Shown: positions 18,379 through 27,126, numbered from the stretch's first letter. The stretch is 64,000 nucleotides of DNA from Indolivaga capnocytophagoides DSM 22835 (GCF_000426485.1 NZ_KE384529.1:634422-698421); one strand, 5' to 3'. Numbers and translations are program-made. The notes: generated by a model from the sequence alone, not told the origin.

Positions 18379-19665
18379 ATGGATATATTTATTATATTAC
18401 TTCTTATATTATTAAACGGACTGTTCTCGATGTCCGAAATAGCAATCATATCGGCACGGAAATCAAAGTTATTGAACGAAGCGAAAATGGGTAATCCAAA
18501 AGCAATGGCAGCCCTCAAACTTTCGACCGAACCCAATAAATTTTTATCTACTGTACAAATAGGTATCACTCTGATAGGCATAGTTACCGGTATTTATTCG
18601 GGAGATGTCCTCACCAAAGACTTTATGCCATTGTTCAATATATTCGGACTGTCACCTGTTACAACCTACTATGTCGCACAAGGCACTATTGTAATTACAG
18701 TTACATACCTGAGCATTATTTTCGGAGAACTTGTACCGAAACGTATAGGTATGAGTCTGGCCGAGAAAGTGGCAAAACTTGTTGCGCGCCCCATGACAAT
18801 ACTTTCGCATATAGCATCACCTTTTGTCTGGATACTTTCAAAAAGTACATCTTCGATCTTCAATATTCTTAATATCCATGACAAGGATAATAAAGTGACC
18901 GAAGAAGAAATTAAATCTATGATCAAAGAAGGAACGGAAGACGGCGAGGTTAAAAAAGTGGAACAGGATATTGTCGAGCGGGTATTTACTCTCGGCGACC
19001 GTACCCTCGAATCTATCATGACACACCGCGGCGAGATTGTCTGGCTGAATACAAGCATGACTCCGGAAAAGATCAATGATACCGTACAAAACAATCTTTT
19101 TAATGTATATCCCGTAGCTGATCACAATCTCGATGATATATCAGGGGTCGTATTCCTGAAAGATCTGTTCGGAAAGATACAGCAATCCGGATTTAAGCTC
19201 GAAAGCGTGATCCGCCCCTGCCAGTATTTCCCCGAACACATGGACGTGTACACCGCACTCGACCACATGAAAAGCAGCCACGTGCATTATGCGCTTATCT
19301 GCGATGAATTTGGTGGAATAGTGGGTATTATCACCCTCAAAGATATTCTGGAAGCATTAGTAGGAGCAATACCCGACGACTACGAAGAACCCGAAATCGT
19401 TGTCAGAGACGATGGCAGCTGCCTTGTCGACGGACAATGCCCCTTCTATAATTTTCTTTTATATTTCGATCTCGGCAATCTGTATTTCGAGAACGAATAT
19501 AATACCATCAGTGGTTTGATTCTGGATCTTTTACAACACATCCCCATTACCGGCGAGAAACTCGAATGGAATAACCTGATATTCGAGATCGTAGATATGG
19601 ACGGGGCTCGTATTGATAAAGTTCTGGTTAAGCACAAACATCAAATCGTGACACAAGAGAATTAA
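18379..19665 (+). CDS. CNNM/CorC (hemolysin C) family membrane protein
   Basis: 428 residues. DUF21/CNNM membrane domain at about 1-190 with three to four membrane segments; two CBS domains at about 205-335 (TLESIMTHRGEIVWL and CDEFGGIVGIITLKDIL); CorC_HlyC domain at about 345-420 (DGSCLVDGQ, YNTISGLILDLL, DGARIDKVLV). The full three-part layout is that of Mg2+/Co2+ efflux-related proteins often misnamed hemolysins. The CBS pair usually senses ATP-Mg. Inner membrane. It stands alone; no metal-responsive leader was recognised. Confidence 0.92.
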   Translation: MDIFIILLLILLNGLFSMSEIAIISARKSKLLNEAKMGNPKAMAALKLSTEPNKFLSTVQIGITLIGIVTGIYSGDVLTKDFMPLFNIFGLSPVTTYYVAQGTIVITVTYLSIIFGELVPKRIGMSLAEKVAKLVARPMTILSHIASPFVWILSKSTSSIFNILNIHDKDNKVTEEEIKSMIKEGTEDGEVKKVEQDIVERVFTLGDRTLESIMTHRGEIVWLNTSMTPEKINDTVQNNLFNVYPVADHNLDDISGVVFLKDLFGKIQQSGFKLESVIRPCQYFPEHMDVYTALDHMKSSHVHYALICDEFGGIVGIITLKDILEALVGAIPDDYEEPEIVVRDDGSCLVDGQCPFYNFLLYFDLGNLYFENEYNTISGLILDLLQHIPITGEKLEWNNLIFEIVDMDGARIDKVLVKHKHQIVTQEN

Positions 19666-19697
19666 GGTACTTCAGACTTTCGATTTTTTCAGTTATC

Positions 19698-19790
19698 AAG
19701 GTATCAGACCTTTTTATAACTTTGGTAAGTAAAACAATCAAAGTCTGTTATAAACTAAAACACATCATTAAATACTAGATGTTACTTACT
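19698..19790 (+). repeat. Dispersed repeat, full copy
   Basis: Core GGTATCAGACC at 19700-19710, ACTTTGGTAAGTA block, internal AACA/TGTT hairpin, tail CATCATTAAATACTAGATGTTACTTA. Its tail overlaps the stop codon of the minus-strand gene at 19786. The TAACTTTG in this copy is also a perfect -7 promoter box. Confidence 0.75.
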
Positions 19791-20238
19791 TAACTTCATC
19801 ATTCTGAGCCAACCAATGGTTTACTCCCTCTTGCTCGACAGTTATGCTGTCGTGAAATCTTCCGACTTCGAGAACAACCTGCACATTACGAGGAGACACA
19901 AACCGATTATCGGCAGTCTTCACAACTAATTTCTGACGGCCATGACGTTCGACAGTGAACCATTTCCCATCTAATTTAAATTTATCACTCTGAGAATCTG
20001 CGATTTTAAAATCAACAGGCTGCCCGTCAACCAAAATCTGGCTGATCCACCAACAGGTTCCTTTTGTCGTAAAAACAGCCGAATCCCCGTCAGCTGTCAA
20101 ACTTGCTTTCTTCTGAGATAATTGTATGTTATCTATCTCCCTCAAAGAAGAAAGTCCTTTTGTAAGTTCGGAATTCCATGATACTGACCCTAATATAAAT
20201 ATCCCAAACATAAACGAATTCAGATATCTTCCCTTCAT
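19786..20238 (-). CDS. Exported BACON-like domain protein
   Basis: 150 residues from the ATG at 20238; an upstream GTG at 20265 falls in a repeat copy and is less likely. A hydrophobic N-terminus (FMFGIFILGSVSW) acts as signal or anchor. The rest resembles one BACON domain, an Ig-like module of Bacteroidota surface proteins: DGDSAVFTTKGTCWWISQI, a middle FKLDGKWFTVE strand and the terminal FHDSITVEQEG. BACON domains usually accompany catalytic or mucin-binding modules; here it stands alone. Function unknown. Confidence 0.6.
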   Translation of the reverse strand: MKGRYLNSFMFGIFILGSVSWNSELTKGLSSLREIDNIQLSQKKASLTADGDSAVFTTKGTCWWISQILVDGQPVDFKIADSQSDKFKLDGKWFTVERHGRQKLVVKTADNRFVSPRNVQVVLEVGRFHDSITVEQEGVNHWLAQNDEVK

Positions 20239-20257
20239 AAAATAAATAATTTTAGTT

Positions 20258-20305
20258 AAGGTCACAGACCTTCTTTGTTACTTATAGTAAGTACAAGCGC
20301 AACAG
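20258..20305 (+). repeat. Dispersed repeat, truncated copy
   Basis: Core GGTCACAGACC at 20260-20270, followed by TTCTTTGTTACTTATAGTAAGTACAA and GCAACAGAACATTAA; the tail is incomplete. Confidence 0.5.
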
Positions 20306-20488
20306 AACATTAATCTTTTAAGAAACATTAGTAGAGACACTTATCCTCACTTAATTATTACAGAACAGACTCTTGTGTTATATATAAGACGTGAAAATTT
20401 AGAAAATGTTGTATATGAGATCAAAAAAAATATAGAAATATAGAAAACCAGAATAGCGACTACAAAAAGCCCAACCACTCTCTACCCC

Positions 20489-20504
20489 TCACTACATCTA
20501 GTGA
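20489..20504. promoter_or_regulatory. Palindromic operator shared with 24026
   Basis: TCACTACATCTAGTGA with arms TCACTA/TAGTGA. It ends 22 bp before the -7 box of the TonB receptor gene. A site differing at a single base lies at the same position relative to another promoter at 24065. The spacer 20239-20659 otherwise holds repeat copies at 20258 and 20616. Confidence 0.6.
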
Positions 20505-20534
20505 TTGCTAATATTCTAGAGTTTCCTACCTTTG
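20504..20534 (+). promoter_or_regulatory. Promoter of the TonB receptor gene
   Basis: -33 ATTG at 20504-20507, 19-bp spacer, -7 TACCTTTG at 20527-20534. The palindromic operator touches the -33 element. Leader about 120 bases. Confidence 0.6.
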
Positions 20535-20615
20535 CATAAACTAAAAGCTAATTTTTTTCTTTTTTTCTAAAAAAAAGTATTTAACGATCAACTTTTTTCG
20601 ATCAAACCCAACTTT

Positions 20616-20646
20616 TTACCAAAGTAATAAATAGGTCTGTGACCTT
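20616..20646 (-). repeat. Dispersed repeat, short inverted copy
   Basis: TTACCAAAGTAATAAATAGGTCTGTGACCTT: the reverse complement of the 5' third of the full copy at 31899. It lies in the receptor gene's leader, ending 13 bases before the ATG. Confidence 0.65.
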
Positions 20647-20659
20647 TGAATTGAACATA

Positions 20660-22750
20660 ATGAAGAAAAACTGTTATCTCCTCTTATTATGTATTTCCTT
20701 AGTGAATACCAATACCATACTAGCCGAAGACACAACCATTCCACGAGATTCGATAAAAATGTCATATACAGCAGATGAAGTTGTTATTCAAGCATTTAAA
20801 AAGAATGACAATATTTCGGTACAACCCGTATCTGCTACATTGATTACAGATCAGACGATCAAAGACCGAAACATCAGCAATATCAAAGAAGTGAGTGCTT
20901 ATGTACCCAACCTTTTTATTCCGGACTACGGTTCTAAGATGACATCACCCGCATATATCAGAGGTGTAGGATCGAGAATAAACGCACCATCGGTAGGTTT
21001 ATATGTAGACGGTATCCCTTATTTCGACAGATCGACTTTTGATTTCAGTCTCAACGATATAGACCGCATCGAAGTACTTAGAGGCCCTCAGGGAACACTC
21101 TACGGACGTAATACAATGGGAGGCATCATCAATGTATTTACCAAATCGCCTTTCAAATACAAGGAAACAAACCTGAGCCTATCGGCAAGCAGCTACGATA
21201 ATTACAAGGCCGAAGCATCTCATTACGGCAATATAAATAATGTTTTGGGATATTCCCTGTCCGGAAATGTTTCGCATGCAGGAGGATATTTCCGCAATCG
21301 TTTTACCGGCAAAAGAGCCGATCCTGTAGATGCCGCTGCCGGACGTATCCGCTTAAGCTGGAAAATTCAACCTCAGCTTTATATCCACCTTACATCCGCA
21401 TACGAGTATTCCGACCAGGGAGGTTATCCATACGGAATATATCATGCCGAAAATAATTCGGTAGATGATGTCAATTACAATATGCCCTCGTTTTATCGCC
21501 GCAATGTTTCTACAACGGGTGTGAATGTGGCATATACGACAGATAACATACAACTCAGCTCGCAGACATCATTTCAATACTTCGACGGACGTCAGGGTAT
21601 AGATCAGGATTTCAGTACTACCGACCTTTATTATGTAGACTTCGGACAACGTCAGAGAATGGTTTCTCAGGAACTAAACTTCAAATCGAGAGGCAGCAGC
21701 AAATACCAATGGCAATTCGGCGCATTCGGTTTTTATCAGGATTTCAGTACCGATAACGACATAGATAACCGAGGAACAGCCGTGCATACCCTGCAAGATA
21801 TAAACAGCCCGACAAGGGGAGCCGCCGTATACCATCAGTCAACATTCAACGATATTTTGACCGATGGACTATCGCTTATACTGGGAGCCCGTTACGATTG
21901 GGAAGAAGCCCGTATGCACACGGTTGTGCATAGTCTGAAAGCTGATACTAAAACCGAAACGATGAATATCAGACGACAAGATCATTTTTCGGAATTTACA
22001 CCTAAGGCATCATTACAATATCGGTTTACAAATGACGAAATAGTTTATTTCTCTGTCGCCAAAGGATACAAAGCCGGAGGTTTCAATACAACAGTAGAGC
22101 GTGACGAAGACCGATCGTTCAAACCCGAACAAAGCTGGAATTACGAAATAGGCACAAAAGCAAGCTGTTTGGATAAATTGATATACACTGAAATCAGCCT
22201 GTTCTATATAGACTGGAAAGATCAACAGATATCACAATCACAACCAAGCGGAAAAGGATTCCTGCTGCGTAATGCCGGTAAATCGGTTAGTAAAGGTCTT
22301 GAGGTCACATTACACATAAATCCGATGGAAAACCTGAGCGTGCAGTTGAGTTACGGTTACACTCATGCCAAATTTAAACGATATACCGTGAATGACACTG
22401 TAAGTTATGCTAACAATCGTTTACCGATGGTTCCATCGAATACATTTTCGGTAACAGCCGATTACACCATCAAACTAAAAGATTCGTTTCTTGATAAAAT
22501 CGTCTTAAACGGGCAATATGTAGGTCTTGGCAAACTATACTGGAATGAAGATAACAAAGCTATGCAGCCTTACTATGGAACATTCAACGGTAAGGTCTCA
22601 TTCGTTGCTAAAAAAATCTCATTCGATCTATGGGCTAAAAATATAGGCTGCAAAGATTATATATCATATTATTTTACATCAATGGGTAAGACCTTTGCTC
22701 AGGCAGGACGTCCGTTTACATTCGGGGCTAATGTCAATCTGAAATTTTAA
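20660..22750 (+). CDS. TonB-dependent receptor, siderophore/haem class
   Basis: 696 residues from the ATG at 20660, which opens a normal signal peptide (MKKNCYLLLLC to ILAED); an ATG 21 bases upstream lies inside a repeat. No carboxypeptidase-like domain. A TonB-box-like DEVVIQAF follows at about 35, then the plug at about 50-165 (VSAYVPNL, YIRGVGSRI, DRIEVLRGPQGTLYGRNTMGGIINV), then the barrel ending FTFGANVNLKF. This is the FyuA/PbuA-like class that takes up iron chelates or tetrapyrroles, unlike the SusC-type receptors elsewhere in the window. It shares an operator and promoter layout with the MFS-hemN operon. Confidence 0.9.
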   Translation: MKKNCYLLLLCISLVNTNTILAEDTTIPRDSIKMSYTADEVVIQAFKKNDNISVQPVSATLITDQTIKDRNISNIKEVSAYVPNLFIPDYGSKMTSPAYIRGVGSRINAPSVGLYVDGIPYFDRSTFDFSLNDIDRIEVLRGPQGTLYGRNTMGGIINVFTKSPFKYKETNLSLSASSYDNYKAEASHYGNINNVLGYSLSGNVSHAGGYFRNRFTGKRADPVDAAAGRIRLSWKIQPQLYIHLTSAYEYSDQGGYPYGIYHAENNSVDDVNYNMPSFYRRNVSTTGVNVAYTTDNIQLSSQTSFQYFDGRQGIDQDFSTTDLYYVDFGQRQRMVSQELNFKSRGSSKYQWQFGAFGFYQDFSTDNDIDNRGTAVHTLQDINSPTRGAAVYHQSTFNDILTDGLSLILGARYDWEEARMHTVVHSLKADTKTETMNIRRQDHFSEFTPKASLQYRFTNDEIVYFSVAKGYKAGGFNTTVERDEDRSFKPEQSWNYEIGTKASCLDKLIYTEISLFYIDWKDQQISQSQPSGKGFLLRNAGKSVSKGLEVTLHINPMENLSVQLSYGYTHAKFKRYTVNDTVSYANNRLPMVPSNTFSVTADYTIKLKDSFLDKIVLNGQYVGLGKLYWNEDNKAMQPYYGTFNGKVSFVAKKISFDLWAKNIGCKDYISYYFTSMGKTFAQAGRPFTFGANVNLKF

Positions 22751-22842
22751 GGTCTCAGACCTTTTTATTGTCCACCCAAGTATAACAGCAACAACCTGTT
22801 ATTGCTTTGAAATGCAACATTAAATACTTACTGTTACTTATA
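22749..22842 (+). repeat. Dispersed repeat, best-preserved full copy
   Basis: Core GGTCTCAGACC at 22751-22761, starting on the base after the receptor's TAA stop codon (22748-22750). Internal hairpin ATAACAG-CAACAAC-CTGTTAT is perfect over 7 bp. Tail AACATTAAATACTTACTGTTACTTA. Confidence 0.8.
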
Positions 22843-22899
22843 AGGTAGAAAGCATACCACAGTAACAAACCTGGAAGATACTGGTAGTAATCAGAAAGA

Positions 22900-22939
22900 A
22901 AATAAAGAAGTCATTCTATTTGGAATGACTTCTTTATTT
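22900..22939. terminator. Bidirectional intrinsic terminator
   Basis: Perfect 17-bp arms AAATAAAGAAGTCATTC / GAATGACTTCTTTATTT with a 6-base loop, between converging genes. Confidence 0.8.
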
Positions 22940-22961
22940 ATGATATACGATTTGTTATAGT

Positions 22962-23663
22962 TTACTTCAACACATGACCGAACAATCTTTTTTCGGAAGG
23001 AGTCAACTCTTTCAATTCGGGTTCGGGCTGGGTAAGAATTTCTGCTAATAAAGCCTGAAAATTCGGTGCCAGACTTTCGGTTTCACCCGTTTCATTATCG
23101 ACATATACTATCCGGTAATCTTTATTTTCGCAATCCTCATCGAGCAGATCAAAACATATATCCCCGTGATCACTATACTCTCCGATACTGAATAATCCTT
23201 TATCGAGAATGAACTCCCGTTTCTCCTCATTCTGTTTTTTCAGGATAGCTGCCCATGTATTTATAGGGGACGGATAGAGCTTAATTTCGATATTCCAATA
23301 CACCTGATAAAAATGCCTGTAACTTAAGTACCACTTATATGTATCGGGTAATTTTATCGAAAAATAGGTTTCAAAATCTTTTATATCTTTCGGGGTTATT
23401 GTGCTTGCTACGGGTTTCCACTCTTTATATTCATCGGTTATTTTGTTCACAATCGATCCACTGGTATCGGGCTGTACTAATTTCATAACATCAGGTTTAT
23501 CCCTATACTCTTCCGGATTGGAACCGATATACATTTCGGGTTGGACACCCTCACCAAACTCCTGAACAAAAAACGAGTCAACATACATTAAATACTCGTG
23601 GTGTTTACGAGCCAAGGCTATCGCCTTGTCTACATAATATTCGATTACAGTATAATCAGGCAT
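22962..23663 (-). CDS. SMI1/KNR4 (SUKH) domain protein
   Basis: 233 residues, cytoplasmic, no signal or membrane segment. Residues about 80-215 carry the SUKH pattern: ITPKDIKDFETYFSIKLPDTYKWYL opening helix, then YSDHGDICFDL and a strand-turn-strand with VYVDNETGE. SUKH proteins are best known as immunity proteins of contact-dependent or polymorphic toxins, but many are stand-alone. No toxin gene, Rhs or VENN/PT motif is next to it. The N-terminal 75 residues are predicted helical and not part of the fold. It is flanked on both sides by dispersed repeats. Confidence 0.75.
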   Translation of the reverse strand: MPDYTVIEYYVDKAIALARKHHEYLMYVDSFFVQEFGEGVQPEMYIGSNPEEYRDKPDVMKLVQPDTSGSIVNKITDEYKEWKPVASTITPKDIKDFETYFSIKLPDTYKWYLSYRHFYQVYWNIEIKLYPSPINTWAAILKKQNEEKREFILDKGLFSIGEYSDHGDICFDLLDEDCENKDYRIVYVDNETGETESLAPNFQALLAEILTQPEPELKELTPSEKRLFGHVLK

Positions 23664-23694
23664 TCTATTTCTCCTCGCTCTTTAAAGGTCACAG

Positions 23695-23735
23695 ACCTTT
23701 TTTGTTATTTAGTAAGTATTACCTCAGTCCTTATC
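23695..23735 (+). repeat. Dispersed repeat, truncated copy
   Basis: Core GGTCACAGACC at 23697-23707, followed by TTTTTTGTTATTTAGTAAGTATTA; close to the copy at 20258. Confidence 0.55.
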
Positions 23736-23928
23736 ATTATTTTGATACATTTAATCAAAACAAAGGATACCAAGAATACTTACGTTAGTTAGATCATCAA
23801 TACTTCAAACAGAATTCCTGTTGCGCCACCGTCTTTATTGTTCAACACTCGTGCTGCTTTATAAAAAAACTCTGACTAATTTCAGTAAAGGAAGCTGGCC
23901 TGCCCCCTCTATACACAAGACGGTTTAC

Positions 23929-23936
23929 CAAATGTA
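23929..23936 (-). promoter_or_regulatory. Possible -7 box of the SUKH gene
   Basis: TACATTTG on the minus strand, perfect consensus, but 266 bases upstream of the ATG. Confidence 0.3.
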
Positions 23937-24025
23937 GTTTTTTTTCGGATAACCGCCAATATATTAAACAAATAAATTATCAACATTAACCGAAATGGAA
24001 CTATAAAGGCGCATCGATAAACAGG

Positions 24026-24041
24026 TCACTACATATAGTGA
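24026..24041. promoter_or_regulatory. Palindromic operator, second copy
   Basis: TCACTACATATAGTGA, differing from the site at 20489 only at its tenth base. It ends 23 bp before the -7 box at 24065. Confidence 0.6.
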
Positions 24042-24064
24042 TTTTTTTAGTCGATTGAATTTTG

Positions 24065-24072
24065 TAAATTTG
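24065..24072 (+). promoter_or_regulatory. -7 box of the MFS-hemN operon
   Basis: TAAATTTG, perfect consensus. It implies a leader of about 440 bases before the MFS ATG at 24515, holding a full dispersed repeat and a GC-rich stretch. Confidence 0.5.
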
Positions 24073-24121
24073 CAGATAATAATAGCAGTTTTTATCTATA
24101 CAGAAAAGTAAATATGGAAAT

Positions 24122-24217
24122 TAAGGTCTCAGACCTATTTATTGTCTACCCAAGTATAACTCCAATAGAAAGTTATTACTTTAAAACATGACGTTAAATA
24201 CCTACTGCTACTTATTA
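24122..24217 (+). repeat. Dispersed repeat, full copy
   Basis: Core GGTCTCAGACC at 24125-24135; internal hairpin ATAACT/AGTTAT, with different bases from the 22749 copy but still paired; tail GACGTTAAATACCTACTGCTACTTATTA. Confidence 0.8.
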
Positions 24218-24279
24218 GATTAGTAAATACGAAAAATTAAGGAAAAAAGTTACTTCTGAAAAAAGACAAAAAGAGTGTG

Positions 24280-24425
24280 ACTTTTGTAACCTTTTCGGGA
24301 AATGCCCCAAACCCCTAAGAGCTTTTTCGGGAGACAGCAGCATCCCCTTTTGGGGACAGAGGGGTAAAAAAGGAACAATAGAAAACATGCAATTGTGCAG
24401 TAACCTTTGTTACCTTTTAAAGACA
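24280..24425. other. GC-rich non-coding stretch in the MFS leader
   Basis: GC-rich for this window, with several small inverted repeats (CCCCTTTTGGGG and GTAACCTTTGTTAC among them) and runs such as CCCCAAACCCC and GAGGGG. It resembles the C/G-block spacers seen in other Bacteroidota. No gene or named riboswitch could be recognised. A degenerate repeat core (GGATGAGACC) follows at 24475. Confidence 0.3.
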
Positions 24426-24514
24426 AACACCTGATAAACAACGATCAACTAAATAATAATTATTAATATAGAAAGGATGAGACCTTTCTACTGAAATAGC
24501 GAAATATAAACTGA

Positions 24515-25774
24515 ATGAATCTAAACCGAGGTATTGACAACGGAAGTCGGCTCTTCACTTTTTTGTGTCTGTATATTGCCCAAACAATTCCGATGAGTTT
24601 TTTCTCAACGATACTGCCCGTACTTATGCGCCAGCAGAATTTTTCATTAGAAACGATCGGACTCCTACAGTTTATGAAACTGCCGTGGGTACTTAAATTT
24701 CTCTGGTCACCGGCAATAGACCGCAGCTGCAACAAGCTAAGCCACTATAAGAGTTGGATATTTTCATCGGAAATCATTTATGCAGTTATCATACTCGCAA
24801 TCTCTTTTCTCGATCTCGAAACAAATATATATACCATTGTTGCACTTATCATCTTTTCGTTCGTAGCATCAGCCACGCAAGATATAGCGACCGATGCACT
24901 GGCGGTTCTGTCATTCGATAAAAAAGACAAAAGTATGGTAAACAGCATGCAGTCGGTCGGAAGTTTTGCAGGAGCAATGATTGGCGGAGGTTTATTATTG
25001 CTTCTATATCACAAAGTCGGATGGAACCAGTTACTTCCTTATCTGGCTGTATTTGTAGTTGTGGCACTTGTTCCGCTGTTCTTTTTCAAGACCAGCCACG
25101 CCGAACAGCCCAATAAGAAAAAAGAAATGAAAGCCCCTCATCCTGATGACCTTCTCGGTTTTTTCAAACAAAAAGGCATCTGGAAACAAATTATCTTTCT
25201 GTTTTTCTACTATGCCGGACTCATCGGAACATTAGCCATGCTCAAACCTATGTTGGTCGATTATGGTTACAACATAAAGGAAATAGGTGTAATGTCGGGT
25301 ATCATCGGTACATCTATCGGTTGTGTAGGCTCTCTGTCGGGAGGTTTTATAGTCAGACGGTTCGGACGATTCTGGCCTCGTATTATTTTCGGGGTTTGTG
25401 TTTTAATCACGACCGTGTATTTCTACATGCTGGTAACCTGTCTTGAGGTAAATATCGCAACCCTGCACTTAGGAATCAGCCTTCTTTGGGCTAGTTATGG
25501 TATGGCCACCATAGTTGTTTACACCACAGCAATGGATTGTGTACGTAAAGGCTACGAAGGAACCGATTTTACGATACAAACCGTCATAACCCATCTTAGC
25601 GGAATGCTTATGGCTGCTATTGCAGGCAAAGTCGCCGGATCGCTGGGATATGCCAATCTGTTCTTATTCGAAAGTTGCATTGCCTTATTCTCTCTGATAT
25701 ATATACTTCTGATTTTCAGAAAAGATAAAGTAAAAGAAGATAATGATGAAACAAGAGTTACTCAACAAATATAA
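24515..25774 (+). CDS. MFS permease, RhtX/FptX or AmpG-like
   Basis: 419 residues with about 12 membrane segments. The N-terminal motif KLPWVLKFLWSPAIDR is typical of the RhtX/FptX siderophore permeases and of AmpG. A TQDIATDALAV loop follows at about residue 125. These proteins import ferric siderophores or anhydro-muropeptides across the inner membrane. The case for a metallophore or tetrapyrrole is context: a FyuA-class receptor 4 kb upstream has the same operator, and the next gene, hemN, overlaps this one by about 29 bases and is probably translationally coupled. Confidence 0.8.
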   Translation: MNLNRGIDNGSRLFTFLCLYIAQTIPMSFFSTILPVLMRQQNFSLETIGLLQFMKLPWVLKFLWSPAIDRSCNKLSHYKSWIFSSEIIYAVIILAISFLDLETNIYTIVALIIFSFVASATQDIATDALAVLSFDKKDKSMVNSMQSVGSFAGAMIGGGLLLLLYHKVGWNQLLPYLAVFVVVALVPLFFFKTSHAEQPNKKKEMKAPHPDDLLGFFKQKGIWKQIIFLFFYYAGLIGTLAMLKPMLVDYGYNIKEIGVMSGIIGTSIGCVGSLSGGFIVRRFGRFWPRIIFGVCVLITTVYFYMLVTCLEVNIATLHLGISLLWASYGMATIVVYTTAMDCVRKGYEGTDFTIQTVITHLSGMLMAAIAGKVAGSLGYANLFLFESCIALFSLIYILLIFRKDKVKEDNDETRVTQQI

Positions 25775-27113
25775 TGTAGCCGTACCACGTTATACGAGCT
25801 ATCCTCCGGCAAACTTCTTCACCGAAACATTCGATGCTGTGAGTTATCGCAATGCCATTATAGCATCTAACGAACAGCAGCCTCAGCATATATCGTTTTA
25901 CATACATATCCCGTTTTGTTTCAAGATGTGCCACTATTGCGGATGCAATGCCATACTGATGCAAAACAAGAATGTAGTATCCGAATACATGGATGCGGTC
26001 AAGCGTGAGATAGAAATGGTACTTCCCCTACTCGACCACAGCCGCAAGATATCCCAGATCCATTACGGAGGAGGAAGCCCTACATCTCAACCGGTATCGG
26101 CATTAAGAGAAATCAATGAGATGCTGATATCGGGGTTTACAACCATCGACCAGCCCGAAATAGCCATAGAATGTCATCCGGGATATCTGGACGAACAATA
26201 CTGGCTCGACCTGATAGATGCAGGTTTCAACCGCCTGAGCCTGGGTATCCAGGACTTCAACGAAGATGTTTTAAAAACTGTTAACAGAAAGCCGTCTAAA
26301 ATGCCTGTTGAGCAGATAGCATCTTTGCTCAGGTCGAAAGGTATTGCGCTGAATATGGACTTTATTTACGGACTGCCTCAGCAAACGCCTCAATCGTTTG
26401 CCGATACGATAAGTAAGGCTATTGACATGCAGCCTGACAGACTTGTTACTTTTTCGTATGCTCATGTGCCTTGGGTAAATCCCAAAATGGCGATTCTTGA
26501 ACAAGCCGGATTACCTGATCCTGTACAAAAAAACAACTTGTACGAAACTGCTCGTCAACTGCTTACTTCCGCCGGATATTGTACCGTTGGATTAGATCAC
26601 TTTGTACGTCCGAATGACGAATTGTATATCGCCCAGCAAAACAAAAACCTGCACCGTAACTTTCAGGGATATTGTACCCGCCGGACTACGGGTCAGGTAT
26701 ATGCTTTCGGGGTGACAGGCATCAGCCAGCTATCGACAGCTTACAGCCAAAATATAAAAGATCTTAAAAGCTATATAGAAAAAGTGAACGCAGGAGAACT
26801 TCCTGTACTGAAAGGATATACCCTGAAGAGAGAAGAGCAGATTACCCGTGAAGTAATCACTTCGCTAATGTGTAACTATCACATAGAATGGGCTGATATA
26901 GCACAGCATCTCGAAACAAATATTGAAGAAATCAAGTCTTCTTTGCACTACAATGACACAATTTTACGTACATTTGCCAATGATGGTATTATCGATTATA
27001 ATTCTGATTATATCAGTATCCTTCCGGAAGCCACACCGTTTGTCCGTAATGTTGCAGCTTCGCTCGACAAATTAATGATAAACACAGATAAACAGTTTTC
27101 GAAGGTCGGTTGA
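25746..27113 (+). CDS. hemN: Oxygen-independent coproporphyrinogen III oxidase
   Basis: About 455 residues. Two adjacent ATGs (25743 and 25746) are possible starts. Radical SAM motif CX3CX2CXC at C59, C63, C66 and C68 (FCFKMCHYCGC, counted from the first ATG), preceded by the HemN signature PRYTSYPPANFF. GGGSPTSQP and YGLPQQTPQSF are further conserved blocks, and a HemN C-terminal domain follows to the end. It decarboxylates two propionates of coproporphyrinogen III to give protoporphyrinogen IX under anaerobic conditions. HutW/ChuW-type relatives act in haem handling; the full HemN signatures favour HemN here. Confidence 0.9.
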   Translation: MKQELLNKYNVAVPRYTSYPPANFFTETFDAVSYRNAIIASNEQQPQHISFYIHIPFCFKMCHYCGCNAILMQNKNVVSEYMDAVKREIEMVLPLLDHSRKISQIHYGGGSPTSQPVSALREINEMLISGFTTIDQPEIAIECHPGYLDEQYWLDLIDAGFNRLSLGIQDFNEDVLKTVNRKPSKMPVEQIASLLRSKGIALNMDFIYGLPQQTPQSFADTISKAIDMQPDRLVTFSYAHVPWVNPKMAILEQAGLPDPVQKNNLYETARQLLTSAGYCTVGLDHFVRPNDELYIAQQNKNLHRNFQGYCTRRTTGQVYAFGVTGISQLSTAYSQNIKDLKSYIEKVNAGELPVLKGYTLKREEQITREVITSLMCNYHIEWADIAQHLETNIEEIKSSLHYNDTILRTFANDGIIDYNSDYISILPEATPFVRNVAASLDKLMINTDKQFSKVG

Positions 27114-27126
27114 TCACTTATTCGTT

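Noticed and set aside
22751-22761. GGTCTCAGACC as a simple intrinsic terminator
   Set aside because: Some copies follow stop codons and have a T-run, but others lie directly before start codons and in both orientations, and stems of 5 bp are too short to explain the conserved 80-bp tail.
24250-24441. Minus-strand frame of 63 codons in the GC-rich leader
   Set aside because: Low-complexity Cys/Lys/Pro composition arising from G/C blocks; no start context and no family.
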